Part shown: in pieces, positions 14,557 to 21,079 of the stretch | Position numbering within the stretch: position 1 is the first letter of the stretch | Layout of the letters: each line of letters starts with the position of its first letter | Assembly: GCA_025060555.1 (NCBI GenBank) | Contig: JANXBC010000015.1 | Span: 1 to 21,079 of the forward strand | Direction: 5' to 3' | Source of the DNA: Candidatus Bipolaricaulota bacterium | Lineage (GTDB): Bacteria; Bipolaricaulota; Bipolaricaulia; Bipolaricaulales; Bipolaricaulaceae | DNA length: 21,079 nucleotides | The notes under the pieces: generated by a model | Database searches by the model: none | Seen by the model: the letters and a program-made list of their open reading frames with translations, nothing else | Told to the model about the DNA's origin: nothing | Program-made: the position numbers and the translations under genes

Positions 14557-17500
14557 TCACTCTTCCCCTGGGTAGAATGGGTTTTCCCGGCGAAGGAAAC
14601 GCGGCACCACCTCACCCCAAATGATCAGAGGAAGACGGGTTCCCAGGCGAATTTCCTCACAAGAAGCTGGGCTGATAACGAAGCCTAGCGGGGTTTTCGG
14701 TGAGGCGAGTTCGCGAGGGACCAATGCCATCCCCACTTGTCCATCTTCCAACACCACACTGCTTGTGACCGCCCCCACCACTGTACCTGTGCGGTCTACC
14801 ACAGGGGTTCCGGCTCGAATTGGGCGGTGCCCAGGTCCCACAGAAAACCGCACCACTTCCCGCGTCCAATTCTCTAAAGCGTGGAGGTACGCGTCCCGTC
14901 CCACGAAGAACGCTTTGTGCAGCTTCACATACGGCGCAAATCCCGCCTCATGGGGAAGGATATTCAGGGGACCAGCTAGTTCATGGCCATATAGGGGAAG
15001 GCCCGCTTCTGTGCGCAGTGAGTCGCGAGCAGCAAGACCACAAGGTGTGAGGTTTTGGTCCCTGCCAGCGTCGAGTAGTCCCTCCCAAACTGTTTGCGCT
15101 GCGCATTTTGGTACCAAAAGCTCGTAGCCCAACGCCTCGCCGGTGTAACCGGTACGAGCACAAATGATCGGGGTGCCAAAAAGCGTTACTTCCAAGAATT
15201 CGGTGCGGCGCAAGGCCAAGAGGCGATGTTTGTCACGCCCAGCGAGGAGTTTGAGGAGAATGGCGCGGGAGGCCGGGCCTTGGAGGGCTAGGTTCACGAG
15301 GCCATCCGCACCTTCCTTGAGGTTCCGCAAGTTCACCGGACCATCTGGTTCGATCCATGGCCGCTTGGGATCCAAAAGAGCGCGGCCATCGTTAACGGCA
15401 TTGAGCCAATCCCAGTCTTTCGAGGCGTTGGCGGCATTGACAATCAAAATGAACTTGTCCTTGTCCACACGGTAGACCATGAGGTCATCGATGACTTGGC
15501 CCTCCGGGTCCAGCAGAAATCCGTACTGCGATTGGCCAGGGTGGAGCCAACCGGCATAGTTAGTGGTCACGAGGTTAAGGAAACTCTCGGCGTAGGGCCC
15601 GGAGACCTCGAAAATCCCCATGTGGCCGAGGTCGAAAAGGCCAGCGCGTTCGCGCACAGCCCTGTGTTCGGCCAAAGCCGAGGTGTACCAAAGGGGCATC
15701 TCATAGCCTGCGAATGGTCCCATGCGCGCGCCGGCCTTCCTATGCCAAGAACTGAGTGGTGTTTCAGAAATGGCCGGGGCTGGCGCTTCCGGTATATACG
15801 GGGTTTTCCTCCCCTCTCCGCGTAATCCTTTCCCTCCCACGAAATAAGGCTTAGCGAGTGCGAAGAGTTGGGGGCATGTTCTTTGCGCTTCCTGTGCCGA
15901 TCCGCTGATGCCGAGGAATTTTCCCTGGGCATAACCGTTGCTCACCCGAAAGATTTTTCCGTCCACCTCGAATTCCACGCTTCCCGTGAAATCCTCCACT
16001 ACCGCGGGCCCTTGTACCTTTCGATAAATGTCTTCGTCGAAAAGGACATATCCATCGGCCAGGGCGGAAAGCCATGTGCGCAAGGGCTCCGCGCGTTCTT
16101 GGGGGGTGATCACCAGGAAACGGCCGCGGCCAAGCTCGTCATCGGTGAGGCGGCCGATCACCGCCTCAGCCAGCACAGTGCCTTCCGGGCTCAGAAAGAG
16201 CGTGCGGGTGGCTTCCCCCTCCTTTAGGCGGAGAATATGGGCGGTGGCGGACTCGTGGAGGAGGTAAGCAGCGCGTCCTCCGCGGACAAGGAAAGCTCTC
16301 GCTTCCTGTGGATTATGTGTTCCCGCCCTTACCGGAAGCTTGGTTTCCACACCAAACCTTGCCAGGATCTTCTGTACGCGCTCTTGAGCTTCCTTTAGCA
16401 CTTCGAGCGGGATTTTTCCGCGTGGCAGAGGGCTGCGTACGCCATAGTAAGTGAACGGCCGGATTTCCGTAAGCACCAGCCTCGTTATGGCCGCGATCTC
16501 TCGCATCTCCTGTTCGCCCATGCCCCGCTGGGTGACCCAAGGGGTGCCGTAGCGGATCCCACGGGCGTCGGCGGCGGAAGTATCACCGGGGATGGTGTTC
16601 TTATTGGCCACGATCCCAGCAAGATCTAGGATGCGCGCGGCGATTTCCCCCATGAGGGGCTTTCCGTTCTTGGTGGTAACAGCCCTGAGATCCAGGACAA
16701 GGAGATGTGTATTCGTTCCCCCATAACAAAGCCGCAAACCCTCCTGCTTCAGCGCCTCGGCTAACGTTTTAGCGTTTTCCACGATCTTGAACATGAGGCG
16801 CCGGAATTCCTGGGTCTTGGCGAGAGCAAAAGCTACGGCAATCCCTGCGAATTTGTTCACGTGCGGTCCGCCTTGGGCGCCGGGGAACACAGCTTGGTCA
16901 ATGCGTGCGGCGATCTCCGGGTCGAACGAGAGGATCACTGCCCCGCGTGGGCCACAGAGGGTCTTATGAGTGGTGAACATGACCACATCAGCATATCCCA
17001 CGGGGGTGGGATAGGCCCCAGCGATGGCCATTCCCGCGGTGTGCGCGATGTCGGCGAAAAGGAAGGCCCCCACAGAAGATGCAATCTCGCGGAATATCTT
17101 CCAGTCCGGTGCCCAGGGGTAGGAGGTGTAGCCAGCCACGATCATTTTGGGTTTTTCTTTCTTGGCGAGATCAGCAATCTGGTCGTAGTCAAGCTTTTCG
17201 CTCTTGGGGTCCACACCATAAGTCACGATACGGTACCGCCGCCCGGATACGTGGAAGGGCGAGCCATGCGAGAGGTGCCCACCTTGCGTGAGGTCCATGG
17301 CCATGAGGGTATCCCCAGGTTTAAGCAGGGCTTCATAGATGGCGAGGTTTGCGGCGGCGCCGGAAAGGGCTTGGATGTTCACGAAAATCGCCTCTGGGGG
17401 GACATCTTCTGTGGCAAAACATTCCGCGGCCCGGCGGCAAGCAAGGGCCTCCACCAAATCGGCAAACTCCACCCCCTTGTAAAACCGGCGATCGCTGTAG

Positions 17501-17757
17501 CGCCGGTAATACGCAAGTTGCTCAGCGATATCAGCGAGGCGAGCCTCCAGTAACCGCAGCGTTTCCTCACGGGGGTAACCCTCAGCATAAATGGAAGTGA
17601 AAGCGGATCCCAACGCCTCCCGCACAGCTTTTGGCGTCAATGATTCTGATGGGATGAGGATTATTTTTTCCTCTTGCCGCCGCTCCTCCGCCGCCGCAAG
17701 CTCAGCCACAGTACGGTCGATCTCCGCCAAACCCAGCTTCCAAATGCTTGTATCCAT
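14557..17757 (-). CDS. Fused serine hydroxymethyltransferase / glycine-cleavage T-protein
   Basis: One uninterrupted 1066-residue frame. Residues about 1-440 are SHMT, the PLP enzyme converting serine and THF to glycine and methylene-THF. Visible SHMT features are EGYP, ALSGAAANLAIYEALLKPGD, GGHLSHGSP, Asp236 in DIAHTAG, PLP Lys265 in TTHKTLCGPRG and RYGTPWVTQRG. Residues about 665-1066 are GcvT, the aminomethyltransferase of glycine cleavage, with FAGYEMPLWY, the Asp pair at 757-758 in VIDDLMVY, TGYTGEALGYELLVP and ARDSLRTEAGLPLYG. Between them lies a domain of about 200 residues I cannot assign. I start at ATG 17757 (GAGG just upstream); TTG 17766 would add three residues. It is last in the rpsF operon, 12 bases after the unknown gene. 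Sharing glycine and methylene-THF between active sites is a plausible reason for the fusion (inference). Confidence 0.93.
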   Translation of the reverse strand: MDTSIWKLGLAEIDRTVAELAAAEERRQEEKIILIPSESLTPKAVREALGSAFTSIYAEGYPREETLRLLEARLADIAEQLAYYRRYSDRRFYKGVEFADLVEALACRRAAECFATEDVPPEAIFVNIQALSGAAANLAIYEALLKPGDTLMAMDLTQGGHLSHGSPFHVSGRRYRIVTYGVDPKSEKLDYDQIADLAKKEKPKMIVAGYTSYPWAPDWKIFREIASSVGAFLFADIAHTAGMAIAGAYPTPVGYADVVMFTTHKTLCGPRGAVILSFDPEIAARIDQAVFPGAQGGPHVNKFAGIAVAFALAKTQEFRRLMFKIVENAKTLAEALKQEGLRLCYGGTNTHLLVLDLRAVTTKNGKPLMGEIAARILDLAGIVANKNTIPGDTSAADARGIRYGTPWVTQRGMGEQEMREIAAITRLVLTEIRPFTYYGVRSPLPRGKIPLEVLKEAQERVQKILARFGVETKLPVRAGTHNPQEARAFLVRGGRAAYLLHESATAHILRLKEGEATRTLFLSPEGTVLAEAVIGRLTDDELGRGRFLVITPQERAEPLRTWLSALADGYVLFDEDIYRKVQGPAVVEDFTGSVEFEVDGKIFRVSNGYAQGKFLGISGSAQEAQRTCPQLFALAKPYFVGGKGLRGEGRKTPYIPEAPAPAISETPLSSWHRKAGARMGPFAGYEMPLWYTSALAEHRAVRERAGLFDLGHMGIFEVSGPYAESFLNLVTTNYAGWLHPGQSQYGFLLDPEGQVIDDLMVYRVDKDKFILIVNAANASKDWDWLNAVNDGRALLDPKRPWIEPDGPVNLRNLKEGADGLVNLALQGPASRAILLKLLAGRDKHRLLALRRTEFLEVTLFGTPIICARTGYTGEALGYELLVPKCAAQTVWEGLLDAGRDQNLTPCGLAARDSLRTEAGLPLYGHELAGPLNILPHEAGFAPYVKLHKAFFVGRDAYLHALENWTREVVRFSVGPGHRPIRAGTPVVDRTGTVVGAVTSSVVLEDGQVGMALVPRELASPKTPLGFVISPASCEEIRLGTRLPLIIWGEVVPRFLRRENPFYPGEE

Positions 17758-17769
17758 AGACCTCAAGGA

Positions 17770-18867
17770 TTATCCACCAAATGGTAAGGGACGAAAGCGT
17801 GGCTCCCGATCCCTATTCCGCCAGGCTAATTCCACAGCCAAATACATCCCCCCTGAGACGAGGGAATGGCCACCAAGAAGGAAGGGGGTAGGACTCTCGG
17901 CGCAAGCTTGCACGAGCTCCCGGAGACGTGGGTCCCTAACCTTTTCATAGCGGAGAAGATCGCAAGCATAGCGTTCCTCTGGGGGCGGCCAGATGCCAAA
18001 ATGTCCCATGAGTACGCGAATATCCCATATGACCACGTCGCCCAATTTGCTCAATGTCCGCACGAGGCTGCTTGGGCTCATGTGCTCGGCCCAAGACCCA
18101 AGGAGAGAGAACACGGCGCCCCGCTCCGCCCGGCCGCTGGCCTCCATCCCCCTCTCTTCGGACACGACCCGGAACCGACAGGCTGCTTCCTGATCCAAAA
18201 AGCGCAGAAGATGCCCGCTTACCCGGCCAAGGAGGAGCACCTCCGCTTCCGGATCAACGATGGCCTCAAGGAGGGCTTTGGCGCGGGTAGTTGGGACCTC
18301 GGCCAGCGCTTCCCGCACCGCAGGCGGGAGTTCTGGGTGCAAAGCAAGGATTTGGAGCTCTCCCGGCGTATCGATGTCCAATTGCGTTGCCGCACAGCGA
18401 GGAAGCTCATAGCAACTATAGCCAGCTTGCCAAAGTCTCATGCCCAGGGGGTTATCGCGGGTGAGGTCGGGGACAGGCCAAGGGGGGACAATGAGAGCAA
18501 GATCGGTGGAGTAGAAGTTGTTGAGCACGGCGAAAGGGGCACCGAGGTCTGCTTGCAGAATGCGGTGCCAGTCTGCTTCGGTGAAGAGGAGCCCTGCGCC
18601 GCTCGCCAGATACAGAACTCTTTGCGGGTGGTATTGGGCGATGAGGGCGTCAAACCGCGCCCCAAAATGCCATTCCCCCGGCGGGTCCAGGGCCACTGTG
18701 CAGGGCACACCTTCCCACGCCGCCGGACTACCCGTAGCTATTACGATTTCCTCCACCTGCTCCAAATTGCGGAGGCATTCCACCACGCTCTTGGCACTGG
18801 CTGTGCGCACCCGCGCGACCAGGTCCAGTCCCCCTCGGTCGAAAAGGAGGACGGTGGTCGGGAGCAT
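17770..18867 (-). CDS. Conserved-looking protein with a nucleotidyltransferase-like N domain, function unknown
   Basis: A 365-residue soluble protein without signal peptide or membrane helix. The N-terminal half (about 1-175) has the alternating strand/helix pattern and a late LDIDTPGEL motif (163-171) of GT-A-fold nucleotidyltransferases such as MobA, CofC and IspD. NNFYSTD (116-122) and DNPLGMRLW (138-146) are further recognisable blocks. However, the N-terminal glycine-rich nucleotide loop and the usual metal-binding Asp are not evident; YLASGAG stands where an acidic motif is expected. The C-terminal half (about 190-365) is unrecognised and includes GSWAEHMSPSSLVRTL, VVIWDIRVLMGHFG and FLLGGHSLVSGGMYLA. 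ATG 18867 lies 3 bases after the rpsR stop with GAGGAG upstream. Its place between rpsR and glyA-gcvT suggests co-expression with translation and one-carbon genes. I do not assign a reaction. Confidence 0.75.
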   Translation of the reverse strand: MLPTTVLLFDRGGLDLVARVRTASAKSVVECLRNLEQVEEIVIATGSPAAWEGVPCTVALDPPGEWHFGARFDALIAQYHPQRVLYLASGAGLLFTEADWHRILQADLGAPFAVLNNFYSTDLALIVPPWPVPDLTRDNPLGMRLWQAGYSCYELPRCAATQLDIDTPGELQILALHPELPPAVREALAEVPTTRAKALLEAIVDPEAEVLLLGRVSGHLLRFLDQEAACRFRVVSEERGMEASGRAERGAVFSLLGSWAEHMSPSSLVRTLSKLGDVVIWDIRVLMGHFGIWPPPEERYACDLLRYEKVRDPRLRELVQACAESPTPFLLGGHSLVSGGMYLAVELAWRNRDREPRFRPLPFGG

Positions 18868-18870
18868 GGA

Positions 18871-19083
18871 CTAGGGCAACTCCTCGTATGGCAAGAGGGC
18901 GAGCTTGCGCGCCCGGTCGATCTCCGTAGCCAAAACCCGCTGGTGCTTCGCGCAAAGTTTGGTGATACGCCGAGACAAAATCTTTCCGCGCCGATTCATG
19001 AATTGCTTGAGCACCTCGGGTTTCTTATACGTGAGCTCCACCCCTTTCTGACAAGCGCGACAAGTCCTGGATTTCTCGCTCAA
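18871..19083 (-). CDS. rpsR: 30S ribosomal protein S18
   Basis: S18 pairs with S6 on the platform of the 30S subunit. The 70-residue sequence is diagnostic: CRAC near the N terminus, KPEVLKQFMNRRGKILSRRITKLCAKHQR in the core, and an ARKLALLPYE ending. Cys8, Cys11, Cys44 and His47 form a zinc-type site, so this is the C+ form. It starts with TTG 19083 in the TTGA overlap with the ssb stop, with AGGAGGTG 7-8 bases upstream. The order rpsF-ssb-rpsR is the classic bacterial arrangement, but rplI (L9), which often follows, is absent and the unknown gene takes that place. Confidence 0.96.
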   Translation of the reverse strand: MSEKSRTCRACQKGVELTYKKPEVLKQFMNRRGKILSRRITKLCAKHQRVLATEIDRARKLALLPYEELP

Positions 19084-19484
19084 AACGGCACCTCCTCTTC
19101 CGGATAAGGTTCCTCTGCCACCGGAGGTTCAGGGGCCTCCGGAGCCTCGGGTTTGGGACCGAGGAAATGCACGGTTTGGGCCACGATCTCCGTGACCCGG
19201 CGGCGATCGCCGTTTTGGGTCTCAAACGAGCGGATGCGCAGGCGACCATCCACCGCGACCTGGCGGCCCTTGCGCAGATAGGCCGCGCAGGTTTCCGCTT
19301 GCTTACCCCAGACCACCACCGGCACAAACGTCGCTTCCTCCTCGGGTTGGCCTGTCTCCGGGTTCACCCATCGCCGGTTCACCGCCAAATCGAAGCGCAC
19401 CACCGGCCTTCCGGACTGGGTATAGCGCAGATCTGGATCAGAAGTAAGCCGGCCGGTGAGGATGACCCGGTTTACGTCACTCAT
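19080..19484 (-). CDS. ssb: Single-stranded DNA-binding protein
   Basis: SSB coats single-stranded DNA in replication, recombination and repair. It has 134 residues. An OB fold covers about 1-105, opening with NRVILTGRLTSDPDLRYTQSG and containing FDLAVNRRW, VVVWGKQAE and the YLRKGRQVAVDGRL block. A short Pro/Glu-rich linker leads to the acidic tip EEEVPF, equivalent to the DDDIPF tail that recruits partner proteins. The linker is short compared with E. coli SSB (178 residues). ATG 19484 overlaps the rpsF stop in ATGA, and the stop overlaps the TTG start of rpsR, so all three genes should be translationally coupled. Confidence 0.96.
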   Translation of the reverse strand: MSDVNRVILTGRLTSDPDLRYTQSGRPVVRFDLAVNRRWVNPETGQPEEEATFVPVVVWGKQAETCAAYLRKGRQVAVDGRLRIRSFETQNGDRRRVTEIVAQTVHFLGPKPEAPEAPEPPVAEEPYPEEEVPF

Positions 19485-19786
19485 GTCTCCTCATCCACCC
19501 GAATCACCTGATAGCGCAGAAAGGCGTCATCCATGCCCAGTCGTTGTTGAAAGCTCTCCACCCGCTCCGCGGGGAGGGAGAAGTTCACAAGCACATAATA
19601 GCCCTCACGGAAGTGCTCTATTTCGTAGGCCAGGATTCGTTGACCCCATTCCTCCGTCTTTTTGACTTGTCCGCCTTCCTGGGCGATCAGCGTTTCCACC
19701 TTGTTCATTTTCTCCCGCCGCTGGACCTCATCGAGGTCCGGGCGGAGGATATAAACGACCTCATAGTTGCGCATTTCGCCGGCCAC
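19481..19786 (-). CDS. rpsF: 30S ribosomal protein S6
   Basis: S6 forms the S6-S18 heterodimer of the 30S platform. The 101-residue sequence shows MRNYEVVYILRPDLDE, the VKKTEEWGQRILAYEIEHFREGYYVLVNFSLP core and MDDAFLRYQVIRVDE at the end, all diagnostic. It begins at GTG 19786, with AAGGAGG (19794-19800 on the complementary strand) about 7 bases upstream. An internal ATG at codon 5 (19774) is a less favoured alternative because of spacing. It is the first gene of the five-gene minus-strand operon that ends with the SHMT-GcvT fusion. S6-S18 commonly regulates its own operon by binding the leader; I cannot see a clear binding site in the short leader. Confidence 0.96.
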   Translation of the reverse strand: MAGEMRNYEVVYILRPDLDEVQRREKMNKVETLIAQEGGQVKKTEEWGQRILAYEIEHFREGYYVLVNFSLPAERVESFQQRLGMDDAFLRYQVIRVDEET

Positions 19787-19819
19787 AGGTTCTCCTCCTT
19801 TGCGAGTTTTTCCGCACCT

Positions 19820-19848
19820 ACTTTACCGATCCGGCCAATACCCCGCAA
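19820..19848 (-). promoter_or_regulatory. Candidate promoter of the rpsF operon
   Basis: On the minus strand TTGCGG (19843-19848, three of six) and TAAAGT (19820-19825, four of six) are 17 bases apart, giving a start near 19813 and a leader of about 27 nucleotides. The match is modest but the placement upstream of the rpsF ribosome-binding site is right. Confidence 0.4.
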
Positions 19849-19884
19849 GGCCGACCGGGAACCCCCAAGGGATCGCCACCCTAC

Positions 19885-19914
19885 TTGACAGCTACATCCA
19901 GACCCCACTATACT
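19885..19914 (+). promoter_or_regulatory. Near-consensus promoter for the HU gene
   Basis: TTGACA (19885-19890, perfect) and TATACT (19909-19914, five of six) with an 18-base spacer. Predicted start near 19921, leaving a leader of about 27 nucleotides. This is the best-matching sigma70-type promoter in the window and is divergent from the rpsF promoter. Confidence 0.82.
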
Positions 19915-19929
19915 CCTAGAAACTGGTGC

Positions 19930-19943
19930 GAAAGGAGGTGATC
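19930..19943 (+). promoter_or_regulatory. Exceptionally long Shine-Dalgarno of the HU gene
   Basis: GAAAGGAGGTGATC matches 14 consecutive bases of the complement of the usual bacterial 16S rRNA 3' tail. GGAGG lies 9 bases before the GTG start at 19948. It decides the start and implies strong translation initiation. Confidence 0.8.
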
Positions 19944-19947
19944 ACGA

Positions 19948-20271
19948 GTGAACAAGGCCGAGCTGGTTGATCGCATTGCTCAGCGGGCTGGGCTCACCAA
20001 GAAAGACGCACGCAAGGCCCTGGACGCCACGGTGGATATTGTCACCGAGGCCCTGGCCAACAACGAGCCCGTGCTCCTCACCGGGTTTGGGAAGTTTGAG
20101 GTGCGGGCGCGCAAGCGCTCCCAGCGCATCAATCCCCAGACCCAGAAACGCATCACCGTACCGGAGAAGGTCGTCCCGGCCTTCAAGCCTGGCAAGAACC
20201 TGAAGACCCTTGTGAGCAAGAAACTCAAGGCCGTCGAGGAAAAGGGCGAGCTCAAAGTGCGGAAGGCTTAA
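19948..20271 (+). CDS. HU/IHF-family histone-like DNA-binding protein
   Basis: A 107-residue nucleoid protein that bends DNA as a dimer. MNKAELVDRIAQRAGLTKKDARKAL forms the helical dimer body. LLTGFGKFEVRARKRSQRINPQTQKRITVPEKVVPAFKPGKNLK holds the beta arm, including the intercalating Pro in INPQTQK, where HU usually has RNPQTG. A Lys-rich tail of about 15 residues extends beyond the usual 90-residue HU. The GTG start is fixed by the long ribosome-binding site. The gene stands alone, with a near-consensus promoter upstream and a strong terminator just after the stop, and is probably highly expressed. HU is likelier than IHF from the sequence, though the two are hard to separate here, so I give no symbol. 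Confidence 0.95.
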   Translation: MNKAELVDRIAQRAGLTKKDARKALDATVDIVTEALANNEPVLLTGFGKFEVRARKRSQRINPQTQKRITVPEKVVPAFKPGKNLKTLVSKKLKAVEEKGELKVRKA

Positions 20272-20291
20272 GGCCAGGACGACCGGGGGGC

Positions 20292-20324
20292 AGGCGGCTG
20301 CCCGAACATGGGCAGCCGCCTTTC
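20292..20324 (+). terminator. Intrinsic terminator after the HU gene
   Basis: A perfect 12-bp stem AGGCGGCTGCCC (20292-20303) / GGGCAGCCGCCT (20310-20321) with loop GAACAT is followed by TTTCT. It lies about 20 bases past the HU stop. The remaining spacer to 20400 holds an imperfect CAGCC/GGCTG inverted repeat (20345-20366) that might end asnS transcripts from the other strand. Confidence 0.82.
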
Positions 20325-20400
20325 TATGAAAATTAAATTCAGGTCAGCCTTTTTGTTCCTCGGCTGCCCTCCATCAGTGTAGCCGCCCCCCCACCTTCGG

Positions 20401-21079
20401 TCAAGGATAAAGACGATCAAGCATCCTTGGGAACGGGATTGTCTCCCGAATGTGCTCCACACCCGCTACCCAAGCCACAGTCCTCTCTACTCCGAGACCA
20501 AACCCGGAATGTGGGACTGAACCCCATCTGCGCAGGTCGATGTACCACCGGTACGGCTCCAAGGGCAGCCCCGCCTCCTGAAGCTGGGCGATAAGCTCCT
20601 CCTCCGTGTCCACGCGCTGGGAGCCGCCGATGATCTCCCCGTACCCCTCGGGCGCGATGAGGTCCGCGTTCAGCACCACGGAGGGGTCCCGGGGGTCCCG
20701 CTTCATGTAAAAGGGCTTGATCTCCTTGGGGTAGCGCTCCACGAACACGGGCCGGCCGAAGTGCGCGGAGAGGGCGTCCTCCGCGGGCGCGCCGAAGTCG
20801 TCCCCGTACGCGATGGCCACGCCGTGGGCGCGGATGATGTCGATGGCCTCCCGGTAGGTGATGCGGGCGAAGGGCTCCCGCACCTCCCGCAGGAGGAGCT
20901 CCGGGTCCCGCTCCAGCGCCAAAAGCTCGCGCCGCCGCTCGCTCACCACGTACTCCACGATGTAGCGCACGAGGTCCTCTTGGAGCTTGAGGTTCCCCTC
21001 GTGGTCGAGGAAGGCCACCTCGGCCTCGGCCATCCAGAACTCCGTGAGGTGCCGGCGGGTCTTGGATTTCTCCGCACGG
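20401..21079 (-). CDS. asnS: Asparaginyl-tRNA synthetase, C-terminal part
   Basis: Class II synthetase charging tRNA-Asn. About 226 C-terminal residues are present; the frame stays open to the window edge, so the start lies beyond 21079. The visible part begins at motif 2 (AEKSKTRRHLTEFWMAEAE, the AsnRS/AspRS pattern) and ends with motif 3 (GFGLGVERTVAW) 34 residues from the C terminus. AYGDDFGAPAED, PKEIKPFYMK, VLNADLIAPEGYGEIIGGSQR and WYIDLRRWGSVPHSGFGLG are AsnRS-type blocks. AspRS is less likely: it has a different pre-motif-3 segment and usually a GAD insertion. Stop TGA at 20401-20403. The part from about 20520 to the edge is near 69% G+C by hand count, higher than the rest of the window. 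It is convergent with the HU gene, separated by a terminator. Confidence 0.92.
   Translation of the reverse strand, partial: RAEKSKTRRHLTEFWMAEAEVAFLDHEGNLKLQEDLVRYIVEYVVSERRRELLALERDPELLLREVREPFARITYREAIDIIRAHGVAIAYGDDFGAPAEDALSAHFGRPVFVERYPKEIKPFYMKRDPRDPSVVLNADLIAPEGYGEIIGGSQRVDTEEELIAQLQEAGLPLEPYRWYIDLRRWGSVPHSGFGLGVERTVAWVAGVEHIRETIPFPRMLDRLYP

Noticed and set aside
17866..19107. 413-codon plus-strand open frame
   Set aside because: It lies antisense to the unknown gene and rpsR, has no ribosome-binding site and no recognisable motif. The minus-strand genes form a tight operon with certain family assignments.
1..21079. tRNA genes, CRISPR arrays, insertion sequences or prophage genes
   Set aside because: All spacers are short. 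None shows cloverleaf arms, regular repeats, transposase fragments or terminal inverted repeats.

Overview
The window is a dense bacterial chromosome segment, about 57-60% G+C by eye, with 17 protein genes, two of them cut by the window edges. I see no tRNA, rRNA, CRISPR array, insertion sequence or phage gene. The longest gene-free stretches are only about 150-165 bases (188-335, 8005-8168, 19787-19947), and each is described below. Most genes are housekeeping genes. The mix suggests a deep-branching, probably anaerobic and perhaps thermophilic bacterium: a eukaryote-like long IleS, a LonB-type protease, a SHMT-GcvT fusion, a HypA-like tail and secreted PKD proteins. Bipolaricaulota (Acetothermia/OP1) or a Chloroflexota-like lineage is my best guess. 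This is inference and not tested.

Layout. 1-187 is the zinc-ribbon end of a HypA-like protein. 336-7476 (+) is lpd (dihydrolipoamide dehydrogenase), purB, ileS and purA. purB and purA are the two AMP-branch purine enzymes and flank the isoleucyl-tRNA synthetase gene. 7522-8004 is rplM with its own promoter and a structured 3' region, but no rpsI follows. 8169-11093 (+) holds two exported proteins with PKD-like and duplicated beta/helical modules. 11090-12145 (-) is an exported phospholipase-D-superfamily protein. 12166-14556 (+) is a LonB-type ATP-dependent protease, possibly read from a leaderless mRNA.

14557-19786 is one minus-strand operon: rpsF, ssb, rpsR, a divergent nucleotidyltransferase-like gene of unknown function, and a 1066-residue fusion of serine hydroxymethyltransferase, a middle domain I cannot assign, and the glycine-cleavage T-protein. 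Neighbouring genes overlap by 4 bases or lie 3-12 bases apart, so translation is probably coupled. 19948-20271 (+) is an HU-family protein with a near-consensus promoter, a very long Shine-Dalgarno and a strong terminator. 20401-21079 (-) is the C-terminal part of asnS, most of it distinctly richer in G+C.

How the genes fit together: lpd and the SHMT-GcvT fusion both belong to glycine/serine/one-carbon metabolism. The fusion joins two enzymes that share glycine and 5,10-methylene-tetrahydrofolate. Its position behind ribosomal protein genes may tie one-carbon supply, needed for purines and formyl-Met, to growth. The most novel items are the fusion with its unassigned middle domain, the unknown gene between rpsR and the fusion, and the repeated beta/helical modules of the two secreted proteins.
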